Source of the DNA: Sorghum bicolor
Taxonomy: Eukaryota; Streptophyta; Magnoliopsida; Poales; Poaceae
Reading direction: 5' to 3'
Length of the DNA stretch: 64,000 bases
Assembly: GCF_000003195.3 (NCBI RefSeq)
Contig: NC_012878.2
Span: forward strand, 24,185,288-24,249,287
Position 1 is the first letter of the stretch. The number at the start of each line of letters is the position of its first letter. The translations under genes and the position numbers were made by a program. The notes under the pieces were generated by a model. It did not search any database. It saw only the letters and a list, made by a program, of their open reading frames with translations, and had not been told where the DNA came from. This document shows positions 1 through 11,100 of this stretch, piece after piece.

Positions 1-12
1 CCCCACAGGGAG
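1..12 (+). mobile_element. Element B, left piece interrupted by element A
   Basis: These bases, followed by the duplicated AACGG at 13-17, are the left side of the target in which element A landed. They continue at 13983. On the minus strand they form the last bases of exon 2 of B's antisense gene, and position 1 is the first base of the expected GT splice donor, judged by the aligned sites at 45119 in J and 10349 in A. The rest of B lies left of the window. Confidence 0.8.
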
Positions 13-17
13 AACGG

Positions 18-1057
18 TGTCAAGGGTATCAATAAGGGATACCCTCACCGATGCACATAATGAGATTATCCATACGCAAGTCGAGGCCCTCAACTCGACG
101 CTCTGGTCATACATATGCGCAGCCATTGACGACCGCAGCCTCGAAGACGGAAATGGCGTCGAGCGAATCGATCAAGGGTCGAGCGCAAGCTATCGTCGAA
201 TATGGAAACGGGCCCGAGCGAATCGACAAGCGTCGAGCGCAAGGACACTGTCCACCGCCTGACGCACGCACGAGAGCCGGGGCATTTAATGCGCCTGACG
301 CTTCCCCACCTAACACACTGGTCACGGGAGGCGTGATAGGGAACAGGCACCCGTCCCGTCGTTCTTTTTGCAGCCTTCCCCACCAAACGGCTCAGGACGT
401 GTCAGGGCGCGGGAAACAGGAATGGAACGTCTAATCGGGACCCCCTCGAGACAACCAAGGTCAGCGCTCCGGATATCAGGGCATTGCACGGCGTCTGACC
501 CTCGACCAGACACGGACCCTTCTCGGGGGCGGGTTGGGCGTCGACTGACAACACTGCAACCACTCCGCCGGATCTGCCGCCATATCGTACAGGCGTGCGA
601 CCGGTGAACCAGCCTCAGACGGCGCGCAGAGCAGGATACAAGGGCACGCGTAATCATCATCAGGCTACCAAGACGGGACGGCGTGAGGCCATGCCGGTTT
701 GGAGGCCTCGAGTAGGTCAGCGCTCCATGCTTCTATCGACCCCTACTCTGACACCTATACATGTACCCTGGGTCTCTCCTTGGTGCTATAAAAGGAAGGA
801 CTCGGGAATAGATAGAGGAGACGCAATACTACACCCATACGCAGTAGAACTCTCACGCTCCATACGACACTTGTATTCGCCCCTGTACAAGCACTTAGGT
901 GCAAGATAATACAAACTTCCCTCCCCCGCTAGATGTAGGGCCTTCTCTTGCCCGAACCAGGATAAATCTCTGTGTCTTCTTGCATCACCATCTGGGAAAG
1001 GGAGCACACATACAAATTTACTGGTTGGTGTGACCCCCCGTGGGGAAAACACCGATA
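18..1057 (+). repeat. Element A 5' LTR
   Basis: It begins TGTCAAGGGTATC and ends AACACCGATA, where the 3' copy begins TGTCGAGG and ends CCGACA. A TATA box (TATAAAA, 787-793) marks the likely start of the sense transcript. The same box is found in the LTRs of B (17305-17311) and J (54974-54980, minus strand). Short ORFs across the LTR match none of the retroelement proteins and are not genes. Confidence 0.95.
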
Positions 1058-1058
1058 G

Positions 1059-1078
1059 TTGGCACGCCAGGTAGGGGT
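1059..1078 (+). other. Element A primer-binding site
   Basis: The sequence directly after the 5' LTR (TTGGCACGCCAGGTAGGGG) corresponds to TTGGCGCGCCAGGTAGGGG in J (minus strand, just left of 54715). Position after the LTR and conservation between copies make it the tRNA primer site. It is not the tRNA-Asp type seen in C, F, G and H. I do not name the tRNA. Confidence 0.75.
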
Positions 1079-1116
1079 CCTGCGTGTTTTTTCATCGATT
1101 TCCCACTCCTTTCCAG

Positions 1117-1899
1117 ATGGCTGCTCTCACCTCGCCGATTCCACGCTCCACGGTGATTTGGTTTGGGAGTCTCGAGTTCATGTCTACGGGCTCCGGCTAC
1201 GACATGATCTTGCTCTCGGTCAAAGGACCAGGAGGAGCCCGCGTTGCACCAGCACGATTAAGGGCCCCGAGACGCCCTCGCCACCACGCCTCCCCGCCCA
1301 AGAAGAGGCGCGGACAGCACCACCGCCGCCCCTCTGCCTCATCACGACCGGCAACTCGTGCGAGGCAGGAGGTGGACCACAAGCCGGCAGCACCATGTGC
1401 CGGAACCGTGGGCACGACGGCTCAACACCGCACGAAGACGGGAGGGGACGTGTCTCGCGTGCCCTCCCCCACCGCTGCTAAGCTACTTCCACACGGGTTG
1501 TTCACTCCAAGAAGGGCACTGCCATTCGGATTAGACAACGCCGCGGCGTCGCTCGCCAGAGCAATATGCCCGAACGCCCAGACGTACGTGGAGAGACCAA
1601 TGGCGCTGCCAGTGGGTCGAATCGACCTACCGGTCTGCTTTGGCACGGTGGCCAACTTCAGGAAGGAGACCCTCACCTTTGAGGTGGTCGGGTTCCGGGG
1701 CACGTACCACGCCATCATCGGGCGCCCGGGCTATGCCAGGTTCATGGCCATACCCAACTATACCTACTTGAAGCTGAAGATGCCCGGTCCCAAAGGCGTC
1801 ATCACTGTCAGCTCCTCCTTCGAGCACGCTTACGAGTGCGACATCGAGTGCATCGAGTATGGGGAGGCGGTCGAGAACTCCACAGAGCTCGTCACATAA
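1117..1899 (+). pseudogene. Element A: gag leader fused to protease remnant
   Basis: The start at 1117 is the same ATG as in J (54656). About 155 residues of the basic, proline/arginine-rich leader read as in J up to about 1600. The frame then jumps directly into the second half of the aspartic protease (VGRIDLPVCFG... onward). The J segment between these points, about 2.2 kb with the gag body and protease active site, is missing. The ORF runs through the joint by chance and ends at a TAA (1897-1899) where J reads on. It cannot supply Gag or protease. Confidence 0.85.
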
Positions 1900-4139
1900 G
1901 TCGAGGCCCTGGCCGCTGAGGCTCCAGAGCCCAAGCGCCATGCGGGCAACTTCGAGCCTGCAGAGGGAACCAAGAAGATCCCGCTCGACCCCAACAACTC
2001 CGACGGCAAGGTGCTGACGATCAGCGCTGACCTCGACCCCAAATAGGAAGCTGTGCTCGTTGACTTTCTCCGTGCGAACGCCGACATGTTTGCATGGACT
2101 CCCTCGGACATGCCGGGCATACCGAGGGAAGTCGCCGAGCACTCCTTGGAGATTCGAGCCGGTTCCAAGCCAGTGAAGCAGCGGTTGCGCCGATTCGACG
2201 AGGAGAAGCGCAAGATCATCGGCGAGGAAATCCACAAGCTTTTGACGGCCGGATTCATCAAGGAGGTTCATCATCCCGACTGGTTAGCAAACCCTGTATT
2301 AGTTAAGAAAAAGAATGGGAAAATGAGGATGTGTGTCGATTATACAAGTCTGAATAAAGCATGTCTGAAAGTTCCTTTTCCATTACCACGTATTGATCAG
2401 ATTGTCGATTCTACCGCGGGATGTGAAACCCTTTCTTTCCTTGATGCATATTCTGGTTACCATCAAATAAAAATGAAAGAGTCCGACCAGCTCGCGACAT
2501 CTTTCATCACACCTTTTGGGATGTATTGCTATGTAACCATGTTGTTTGGGCTTCGAAACGTGGGAGCCACGTACCAACGCTGCATGCTCCACGTATTTGG
2601 CAAACACATAGTGTTGACGGCCGAGGCCTATGTCGACGACATTGTCGTCAAATCAAAGAGGCGAGGGGACCTGATCCAGGATCTCGAGATCGCTTTTAGC
2701 TATTTACGCACCAACCAGATCAAGCTCAATCCCGAGAAATGAGTCTTCGGCGTGCCTCGAGGCATGCTCTTGGGTTACATTGTTTCCTAGCGCGGCATCG
2801 AGGCCAACCCCGAGAAAGTCTCGGCCATCACAAGAATGGGGCCGATCCGAGACATCAAGGGTGTGCAAAGAGTCACGGGATGCCTGGCGGCTCTGAGCCG
2901 TTTCATCTCGAGACTCGGAGAAAAGGCGTTACCATTGTACCGACTTCTGAAGAAGGTCGAGCGTTTTTCTTGGACCCCTGAGGCCGAAGAAGCTCTTGAA
3001 AAGCTGAAGAAAACACTGACCTCGGCACCAGTCATGGTCCCACCTCAACCTGCGGAACCGCTGCTCCTTTACGTTGCGTCGACGACCCAGGTCGTCAGTG
3101 CAGCGGTGGTGGTCGAGAGGCAGGAGGAGGGGCATGCGCTGCCAGTCCAGAGGCCAGTCTATTTCGTCAGCGAAGTGCTTTCGGAGACGAAGGTACGTTA
3201 CCCCCAAATCCAGAAGCTGATCTACGCCGTGATCCTCGCCCGCCGCAAGCTGCAACACTACTTTCTCGGCCACCCCATCACGGTGGTCTCGTCTTTCCCC
3301 TTGGGCGAGATAATCCAGAGCAAGGACGCCACGGGAAGAATAGTCAAATGGTCGGTCGAGCTTATGAGTGAGACTCTCACTTACGCGCCTCGCAAGGCCA
3401 TCAAATCACAAGCCCTGGTGGACTTCATCGCGGAATGAACAGACTCCCAGCTTCCCTCGACTCAGGTCCAGTCGGAGCTGTGGACGATGTATTTCGATGG
3501 GTCACTCATGAAGACGGGGGCCGGGGCTGGCCTGTTGTTCATCTCGCCCTTGGGCGTCCATATGAGGTACGTCATCAGGATTCACTTTGCCGCATCCAAT
3601 AATGTCGCAGAATACGAGGCCGTCGTCAACGGTCTCAAGATCGCCATCGAGCTAGGAGTCCGACGCCTCGACGTCTGAGGTGACTCCCAACTCGTCATCG
3701 ACCAAGTGATGAAGACTTCGAGCTGCCACGACCCGAAAATGGAGGCGTACTGCAAAGAAGTTCGTCGACTCGAGGACAAGTTCCATGGCCTCGAGCTCGT
3801 CCATGTTGCCCGACGCTACAACGAGGCAGCCGACGAACTCGCCAAGATCGCATCGACCCGAGGCACGGTACCACCTGACGTGCTCTCAAGAGATCTTCAC
3901 GAACCATCCGTCGACTTGGGCTCGGGGGCTGGCGTCGATGCTGCTCCCGCCCAGCCAACAGACACCGTTGACGCACTGCTGATGGCAGCAGAAGTGATGG
4001 AGGTAGAACAGCGACCCGGTCGACCGTTCGACTGGCGCACACCGTTCTTTGACTGCCTAATCTGCTGCGAGCTGCCAGAAGATCGATCCGAGGCCCGCCG
4101 TATCGCTCGACGGGCCAAGTCATATGTGATTTATGCCGA
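1900..4139 (+). pseudogene. Element A: reverse transcriptase - RNase H, broken
   Basis: The reading frame continues from the protease through a Ty3-gypsy RT (from about 2053; YVDD catalytic motif in AYVDDIVVK near 2630) and RNase H (from about 2836). A second RNase H-like block (MYFDGSLMKTGAGAG, 3487 on) ends near 4139. In-frame stops relative to J are TGA about 2740, TAG about 2790, TGA 3436 and TGA 3676. A further TAG (2044-2046) between protease and RT is shared with J. Several stops fit C-to-T decay of methylated DNA (CGA to TGA, CAG to TAG, TGG to TGA). The integrase is absent: the pol frame ends at the joint with G. Confidence 0.9.
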
Positions 4140-4140
4140 A

Positions 4141-5041
4141 GGCAGCCTTCTCTGAGGGGAAGTGCATGTGGACTTCTCTGGTTCCAATGTTGAAGATTGC
4201 TTTAACGGTGCTGAGGAATAGTCTCCCAATGATGACGAGTGGATCGAATTCGTCTTCTCCCATGATAATAACCTTTCAGAATGTGTGATCTGCCATCTGA
4301 AGCTGAATGTATGTCGGTTTTAGGGGCATGGTTCCGAATACGAGCTGATAGGTGACTGGCGGCCATTATGTTGACGCCTGACCCGGTGTCGCAAAGCATC
4401 TTCTGGAAGTTGTATCCATCAATGGAGCACTGGATGCTTGGCATACTTGGGTCGTCCTTTTTGGTTAGGAACGGTGACTTAAGTCGACGATCTTGACCTC
4501 CTTGAACTGCAGTGACCATCTTTGCTGACTTGGTCCACATTTGCTTGTTCCTGTTCCTCCTGTTGGTCCTCTTCCTTGTTTTATGTCGGGAATGCTCTGA
4601 GATTTGTGTAGTCTTGTTCTTGAAGGAAAACGTCTCCTTCCTTCCCTTGATGTAGAAACTGATCTTGGCAGCACTAGCGTAGATGATAGCTCCCGAAGTG
4701 TTTAGGAATGGCCTCCCTAGGATGATGGGTGCCCTCTCATTAGTACCAGTCTCTATCACCACGAAGTCTGCTGGGGCGTACAAGGTACCAACTCGGACGC
4801 AGAGGTTCTTCAATATTCCCTTTGGGAAACTTAGTGTCCGATCTGCAAGCTGCAAACACATGGTTGTTTCTAATAAAGGATGTGTAAAGAATTTTTCATA
4901 GAGTACCCTGGGCATAATGTTGACGCTGGAGCCAAAGTCGCAGAGTGCTTCTGGGAAGTCTACCATGCCGATGGAGATCGGGATGATGGGGCATCCTGGG
5001 TTGTCTCTCTTGACCGGCAGAAGGTCAGTAGTTACTTCCAC
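4141..5041 (-). pseudogene. Element G: two retropepsin domains in tandem, truncated
   Basis: An open frame runs from 5041 to 4202. It holds a first complete aspartic-protease domain (LCDFGSSVNIMP near residue 35, IILGRPFLNTSGAII near residue 105), a basic linker, and then a second active-site block (MLCDTGSGVNIM near residue 215). After about 4350 the homology moves to another frame and ends at 4141 with the start of the motif that normally closes this protease (HMHFPSEK). The first copy has Phe where Thr or Ser is usual after the catalytic Asp; the second has the normal D-T-G. I see no gag or RT in this fragment. A processed protease pair is not established; local duplication is as likely. 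Confidence 0.7.
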
Positions 5042-5106
5042 AATGGGGTTACTCCAGTAGTTACGTCCTCAAGCATCTCAGGGCAGTGATTGCCTGAGTG
5101 TCCAGT

Positions 5107-6714
5107 ATCTCCAGTGTGTTTGTGCTCGTCGATCTAGGTTCTTCACTTGGTAGAGTCTGGGAGTTGTAAAAGTCCTTCATAGTTTGCTTGAAGTGTACCT
5201 GCTCATAGAGACAAGGCAGAGATCAAGTGCATGGGCCCTGTTGGTGGAAAACACCAACAGAACCAAAAGTGTATTTATTCTTCTCTATCCTTAAGCATAG
5301 TGAGCAAGACAAAGTTGATGGATAATAAAATCATGAGTATAACATTTAAAACATTTGTCAGATCAAATCGCTCAACCTAATGGAAAGATAATCTATCTAT
5401 ATTTATGTTGTTTTTTATATATATATATATCTTCCAAAGATTTAGCTCATAAGATTAGGAGTGTGGGATCACAAAGGTGGAAGGACTAAACATGTTGAAT
5501 CGGTTGGGTTGGTTAATCTAGAGTTGTAAATCATACATGTTTGTCTCGTTTATTCATGTGAATGCCAGAACCAAGGAGAAGCTTATAGAAGTGATAGCCA
5601 AGTACCTTAAGATGTTGCCTTACTTGAAGAGTGATGGTACAGTATCACCTTGTGGAAGATTTCCTCTCTTAGTGGTTGTGCATTGTGTTTGTGGCACCCT
5701 CCATGGATCATCTCTTGTGAGCTATGCCTTCCTCATGTAAATTGTTAAACTTCATGTGTCTCTCTCCTTGTCTCCAATGTGAGTGTATCTCAGGACTTCC
5801 CAGGTTGATAGTGAAAGTTTTCCTGCAGGGGTTAGTCCAACAAAATATCCAATATCTACTATAGCATACTATCGGCTCAAAGATCAACCTAGACACCATG
5901 TCTAATTTGATTTAGGAGGGAATTTTAACCTAAGCATCATGCTTAATTTAAAATCCTCTGGAAGTAAGATCATCAGCCCTAAACTAAGCACCATGCTTAA
6001 ATAAGAGATAAATGAAACTACTCCAAACCTAGACATATACTAAAGCAAATAAAGGTAGCATGAGAGCATTTATAAAGATCTACTCAAGTGGAGATGAAGT
6101 AGTGTGATTAATATTTAATGAATTGAGCAAGTCTCAAAGGTAGGGACAACCAACATAGCAACATGGCAAAGGATGTTTTTATGTAAAGTACTCCCCCAAG
6201 CTTGAATTTTGCAAAATTCAAGTTTGGATGAATTTAATTCAATGTTGTATGATGATTGGTTGGACATACCTTGTGCTTGTCATTCATCCGATCTTCTTGC
6301 TCCAATCCTAGAAAGGTTAGTGACAAGAATACCCGAAGGAATATTTTTACAATTATCCTTATATGCTCAACACACAAGGTAATGTTGCCAATAATTAAAA
6401 GCTCATGTTACAATCTGATCAGTGCTTGTTTTAGGACACTAAGCTTGTCCTTGGGAAACCATCAATTTATGTTAGTGAAGTGGTTTCCCCTCCAACGCTG
6501 ACCTATATCAAGATCAACTCAACGAGATCTGCAAAATTTATTATAGACATATGCATCGACAACCGCCCTTTTAAAGTTTTTATGAATAGAAAGGAAGAGG
6601 GGGTTGGAGATCTCGAATGTGGTGATGTTGGAGAGACCAATGGATTGTGAAGATGTTGCATATGAGCATGGAGTAAGTGAAGTTGCTATGAAATAAATTC
6701 CATGCTCATTAATG
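5107..6714 (-). mobile_element. Element G: non-coding block shared with element F
   Basis: This stretch matches F (30058-31622) along its length and in the same orientation, with small indels, although the two elements have different LTRs. It holds no credible gene: the few ORFs are short and not conserved as proteins. In G it follows the primer site directly, in the place where F has gag. Confidence 0.8.
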
Positions 6715-6825
6715 CTTAGAGTGAAATCCATGTGGTATGGTGAAAGTGATAAGGTGAGTGCGGTAAAAAAGGAAAAGAAAAAGGATACACGGACGACTTG
6801 GTTCGAAACTAGCACAGCTACCGTT

Positions 6826-6842
6826 CCCCGACAATGGCGCCC
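6826..6842 (-). other. Element G primer-binding site (tRNA-Asp-like)
   Basis: Read on the minus strand, the sequence near the LTR edge is a variant of TGGCGCCGTTGCCGGGG, the tRNA-Asp-type primer site seen in C, F and H (here with ATT in place of GTT). It lies a few bases from the LTR end at 6850. Confidence 0.75.
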
Positions 6843-6849
6843 GAAAGCT

Positions 6850-8111
6850 TGTTGGGTATTTTAAACGCAAACAGAAAAATCCGCAAGCGCACGGATACCG
6901 ATGTAGCTTTCACCCGGGAGTATTCCAGAGTATCGATTTTCCACAGAGAACGTGAGTGTACTAATTAAGAATCAAGATCGCCCAAGGATAACTATATAAT
7001 TATTTTTGGTGGGAAGAGAGGAAGTTTCCTGAGAGTTCTCTAGTTGATCTAAGAATCAAGAATTACTTCAAGATTATCTATATCAGGACATCAGAGCACT
7101 AACCACAGAAAGAGATGAGAAGGGGGCTAGGAAGGTCTGACTACGGTCCTACAAACACCGATCCGAACGAGGTGGAATACGTCAACCGTTAGGGCTGTCA
7201 CTACCCTAAGGCTACCACAACAATCCGCAGGATTGGGTGCAATTCCAGGTAATTGCAAAACTAAACACCACGTCTAATCTATTAATTACTACTCTAGCGT
7301 TATAAAGACTAGAGCACTTGATGCAAGCGGGAATCCAATAAATAACTTGAATGTAAATAAAAGTAATTAAAGAACTCAGGAATTATGAATTGAAGAACCT
7401 GGAGAACGATGAAGAACGAACCAGATGCTGCAAATGTATAATGTTGAGGAAGATCCGACAGATCCGGCTCCTCCTCCGCTCTCCTCTTCTCTCTCTCCCT
7501 ATTTTCTAGATTACAACTAGAACTAACTAGAACTAGAACTAGAGGAACTAGAACTAGAACTAGATGAACTAGAACTAGATCTAGATGAACTAGAGGTAGA
7601 ACTAGAAGAACTAGAGGGATCCTCTCTACTTGGATGAAGAATTGAAACCCTAGCTTTGATTCAGTAGAAGAGGTATACTCTCCAGGGGCCAGGGGGCCTT
7701 GCTTATATAGTCTTTTTAGATGAATCTGGGCCGTCGGATCAAACCAACATTAATCGCACGATTTTCCTTGGTCCCTTAGGTCGGTGGAGCACGATCAGCG
7801 AAGTTGAAGCTGAATGGTTACTGTAGCTGGGCGGGCGCCCTGCCCCCAGGCCCGATCGGCCTCCCGTTCGTTCCCGTGGCTTCTGGAGTCTTCTAGATGG
7901 TAGAAAATTGCGCGGCACGTTAATATCTCTATGTAAACCCGACGTGTGGGCCTTTCTTCCTTATTTCCTGATAACCCCCTGTAGAAATAGACCAACACCA
8001 AAACTCGTGGAATTCTGTCAGATAAAACCCTAAGTCTAGGTGTTGGTTGCATTTGGATCCTTTTCCATGATTAGTTGATGGTTAAATGTGAGCATTAAGG
8101 ACCGTCAACCA
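6850..8111 (-). repeat. Element G LTR
   Basis: This LTR of 1262 bp has TG...CA ends (minus strand TGGTTGACGG to ACCCAACA). A TATATAAG box lies near 7702-7709 on the minus strand. The first part of U3, 7740-8111 on the plus strand, resembles the LTRs of C and F, with the same block around TTCTAGATGGTAGAAAATTG. The same LTR family appears as fragment D (21256-21590). Confidence 0.9.
7503..7620. repeat. Minisatellite of AACTAG units in G's LTR
   Basis: The hexamer AACTAG/GAACTA is repeated about 15-20 times with interruptions (GGAACTAG, GATGAACTAG). The plus strand is nearly free of C. It lies between the tRNA-side end and the TATA box, so it would be part of the transcribed leader. The LTRs of C and F have only a short trace of it (ACTAGAAGATC and similar). 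Confidence 0.85.
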
Positions 8112-11100
8112 TCTCCCAAGAGGTCGAGAGGTCGCTTATTGCCGTCCGCACTCGACGATTCAAAGCAACCTCCGCCTCGAGCTGGGCCTTAGCATTGCGG
8201 GCCTCGGCTTGGGCGGCCAAGAGTTCGTCCTTAAGCCCTATAAATGCCAATACAAGAAGCCTTAGGAAAAACCAAGCACACCTCGAAAGAGAAAATCTGA
8301 CAAAGGAAACATACCTCGGACGCTCTCTTCCAGGGCCGTGTTCTCACCGACCAGTCTGGTGTTGGCCCTCTCGATCTCTTTGTTGGAGCGGGCCAGCTCG
8401 GTGTTGGCGACGCTGAGATCCTCGATCACCTTGCCAGCCTGAGCAATGGCCCCACTCTTCTCCAAAAGTTCTCCCTTCAGACGCTCGACATCATCAGAGA
8501 GACTGCGGGATCGAGCCCGCTCCGCCTCGAGGTCTTTGAGGGCCTTCTTCTTTACGTCTTCGGCGGCACCCCTGGCGACCTCATTGTCCACATACGCCAC
8601 CTTCATCTTCTGGAAGGAGTCTCGGAGGGCGTCCAAGTCGGTCTTGAGAAGGCCCTTCTCCTTGTCCAAGTCTGCGATGACACTCTTGTGGGACAGGGTC
8701 TCCTCCCGAGCTTTGGACGCGGCCTCCTCGATCGTCAGAGCGCGCTCCCGCAGCAGCGTTGTCTCCTCCTCCGCCTTCCTTGAGGCCACTCGAGCCTCGA
8801 CCAAGGCAGCCTCCCTCGCCTTCTTCTCCTCCTCGAGCACTATGAGGTCCTTATAGGCCTTAAGGAGCTTTTCTTGTGACTCGAGGAGTTGGTCCTTGAG
8901 GACGGGAAGCTGCTCCCAGCCGCCTCTTGTGGCGTGAATGAAGCTCGACTTGATGCGGGAGGTCTCTTTCATATCCTGTGAGCCAGTGGTCGAACAGTTA
9001 GAATACAAAACTAGAAGGCTCCATGAGGATTAAAGATCGAAAAACACTTACAAAATAAGCCGGCCCGAGCCTGTTGTTGATGATGTCCGATAGGAGCCCC
9101 ACCACGTGCTTCATACAAAGGCGGAGCTCCTCGACATGTTCCAACTTCTTGGCCTCCTTCTTATCGTCGAGGAAGATGTTGGGCTCGGACGGATCGGTGG
9201 AAGCCCGGATACGAATCCGATCGGGGCACCAGTTCTCTATCTCTCGATCAGCCCGCGCCTTGACACCGCGGATAAGGTTCTCGACGGTCTCGAGGGAGCC
9301 CCCGTGACGCAAGAACAGGTCGACGAGGCATGGGAACCGCCCGTCGTCGTCCACCGTCTTCCAAGTACCGTCCTTACTCCCCGACGTCCCGATCTCGTCC
9401 TCCTCACAGGGAAAGCGGTCCTCCCATGCCCGGCGCTCCCGGAGGAACCCTGGGGCGATCCCGTCCATGCCGTAGATCGTCCTCTAGATCTCGGACTCAG
9501 GATCGGCGGGGGTGCGCATCATGCAAGCAAGTGCCACCACTCCGTCCGCTCGCCCCGACTCTGCCCGGATCGCGGCAGGCGCCCCCGGAAGGAGCCATGC
9601 TGGGGTTGGAGGGCCGTACACCGGCAAATCTTCCTCCTGCTCGCCGGGCTCTTGCGGCACCGGTGGTACTGGTTGGGCCAGACCTTGAGGCGGGGGCTCG
9701 AGCGGTCCTTCCTCTTGGCCCCCCTGGTGCTGCTGTTGCTGCCCCTCGAGAATTTGCTGCTGCTGATCCTGCGGCTGCCCCGTTGCCTCGCGCTCCCGCT
9801 CCTCCTCCTCTTTCTTCTTCTGCTCCTCGAGAGCGCGAAGGCCAGCGGGCCAGGGAGTCTGTCCCGCGATGAGGGAAGTCGACGCTTCCTCCTCCATAGG
9901 GCGGGCGTCCCCTGACATCTCGTTACTGCCAGACGTGTCGCTGATGGTGATGGGGTCCGCCTCGACCCCCGGTTGAGAAGGCTCGGGAGCTCCTTCTTGC
10001 CCCTGAGTTTGGAGCGCCTTGTCACGCGTCGACGGCATCGGGCTAGGCTCGGGACGAGGCGGAGCAATCTCGACACCGGCCAGAGGTTGAGAGTCTGAGG
10101 ATCCTGCAAAACAAAGAATAAAGGCCGATCACTATAATGACCAACGCGAAAACATCACAAAACCAGAAGTAAGCTACAAACCTAGCTGCTTGGAGGCGGC
10201 TCCTGTTTTGAGCCTCTTGGCCATCGAAGGCTGAGCCAGCTCGAGCGTCCACTTTAATCTGGAATAAAGGGAGCGAGCGTAAAAAGATCGGCATATGAGA
10301 AAATGCAGAGGAACGGGAAAACAAAATTCACGACGTCGAAGAAGCTTACCCCACAAGGAGAACAGCTCGCCTCCCGGCGCCCCGACTGGTGGGACTCGGG
10401 TCACCCCGTGCAAAGGCTCCAGGCCCCTCGAGTGCAGGCACTGGTCCTGGCGCAGCAATTCCTGCTTGACGGGCACCGGGACTGGCGCTCCTGCGGCCTG
10501 CCTCTCCTTTCTCGGAGGCCGCAGCGCGACCGCGAGTCAGTGGCCCCGTCGCGTGGGGCCTAGCATGGCCACCCCCCTGGGCGTGGGGGGAGGGCGCGGC
10601 GCGACCTGGCCAGTCATGGGCACAGGAGGCGTGTCGGCCCGAGGGCGGTGGGATCCGCTCGGACCCTCCTTCGGAGTCTCTGTCCAGGGGACGTCGACGT
10701 CGCCTCGAGGCGGGCCCTCGAGGATCCAGTCAAGACGTGACGCCATCGCCTCGGAGTCGTCGCTGTCCTCGTCGTCATCGTCGTCGTCGCTAGGGGATTC
10801 TTCCTCAGGCTCCCCCCTCTGCCTGGATTTGGCTCGACGCGCCTCCAATGCTTGGCGGTCGAGGTTCTTCTTTTTCTCCCCTTTCTTTGCGAAATCCTTG
10901 GCGGACTTCAGCTTTTCGGCGGACTGGCGCCGTCTGTCGCGATCGACCTCGTCCTCCTTCACAGGGGGCCTCGAGGACCGGACATCAATACGCCCCTACC
11001 AGGACAAAGGTAGGATTAAAAAGGATCGAGAAAAATCCAGGATCGGAGCTATGCGCAAGAAAAAAGCATACCAGGTCGATCGAGCCTTCGTCGGGCCTCA

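Larger units (their letters stand above)
4140..8111 (-). mobile_element. Element G: truncated Athila-like gypsy element inside A
   Basis: On the minus strand it has a 5' LTR (8111-6850), a tRNA-Asp-like primer site, a non-coding block and a protease region that ends abruptly at A's pol near 4140. There is no left LTR. A resumes at 8112 inside the last exon of its antisense gene, exactly after the LTR end, while about 2.06 kb of A (integrase and spacer, judged from J 47370-49430) is missing. The simplest history is insertion of G at 8112 followed by one deletion that removed A's integrase together with G's 3' LTR, pol and part of its protease. Confidence 0.85.

Noticed and set aside
90..660. 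Overlapping open frames on both strands in the LTRs of A, B and J
   Set aside because: GC-rich LTR sequence gives long frames by chance; they match none of the element proteins and do not follow codon logic between copies.
7503..7620. CRISPR-like array
   Set aside because: The units are 6 bp and contiguous, without spacers, in a plant LTR.
9106..9915. Long plus-strand frames (up to 269 codons) opposite A's antisense gene
   Set aside because: They are the reverse of conserved, spliced exons. Leu- and Ser-rich stretches simply mirror Gln/Glu-rich coding sequence.
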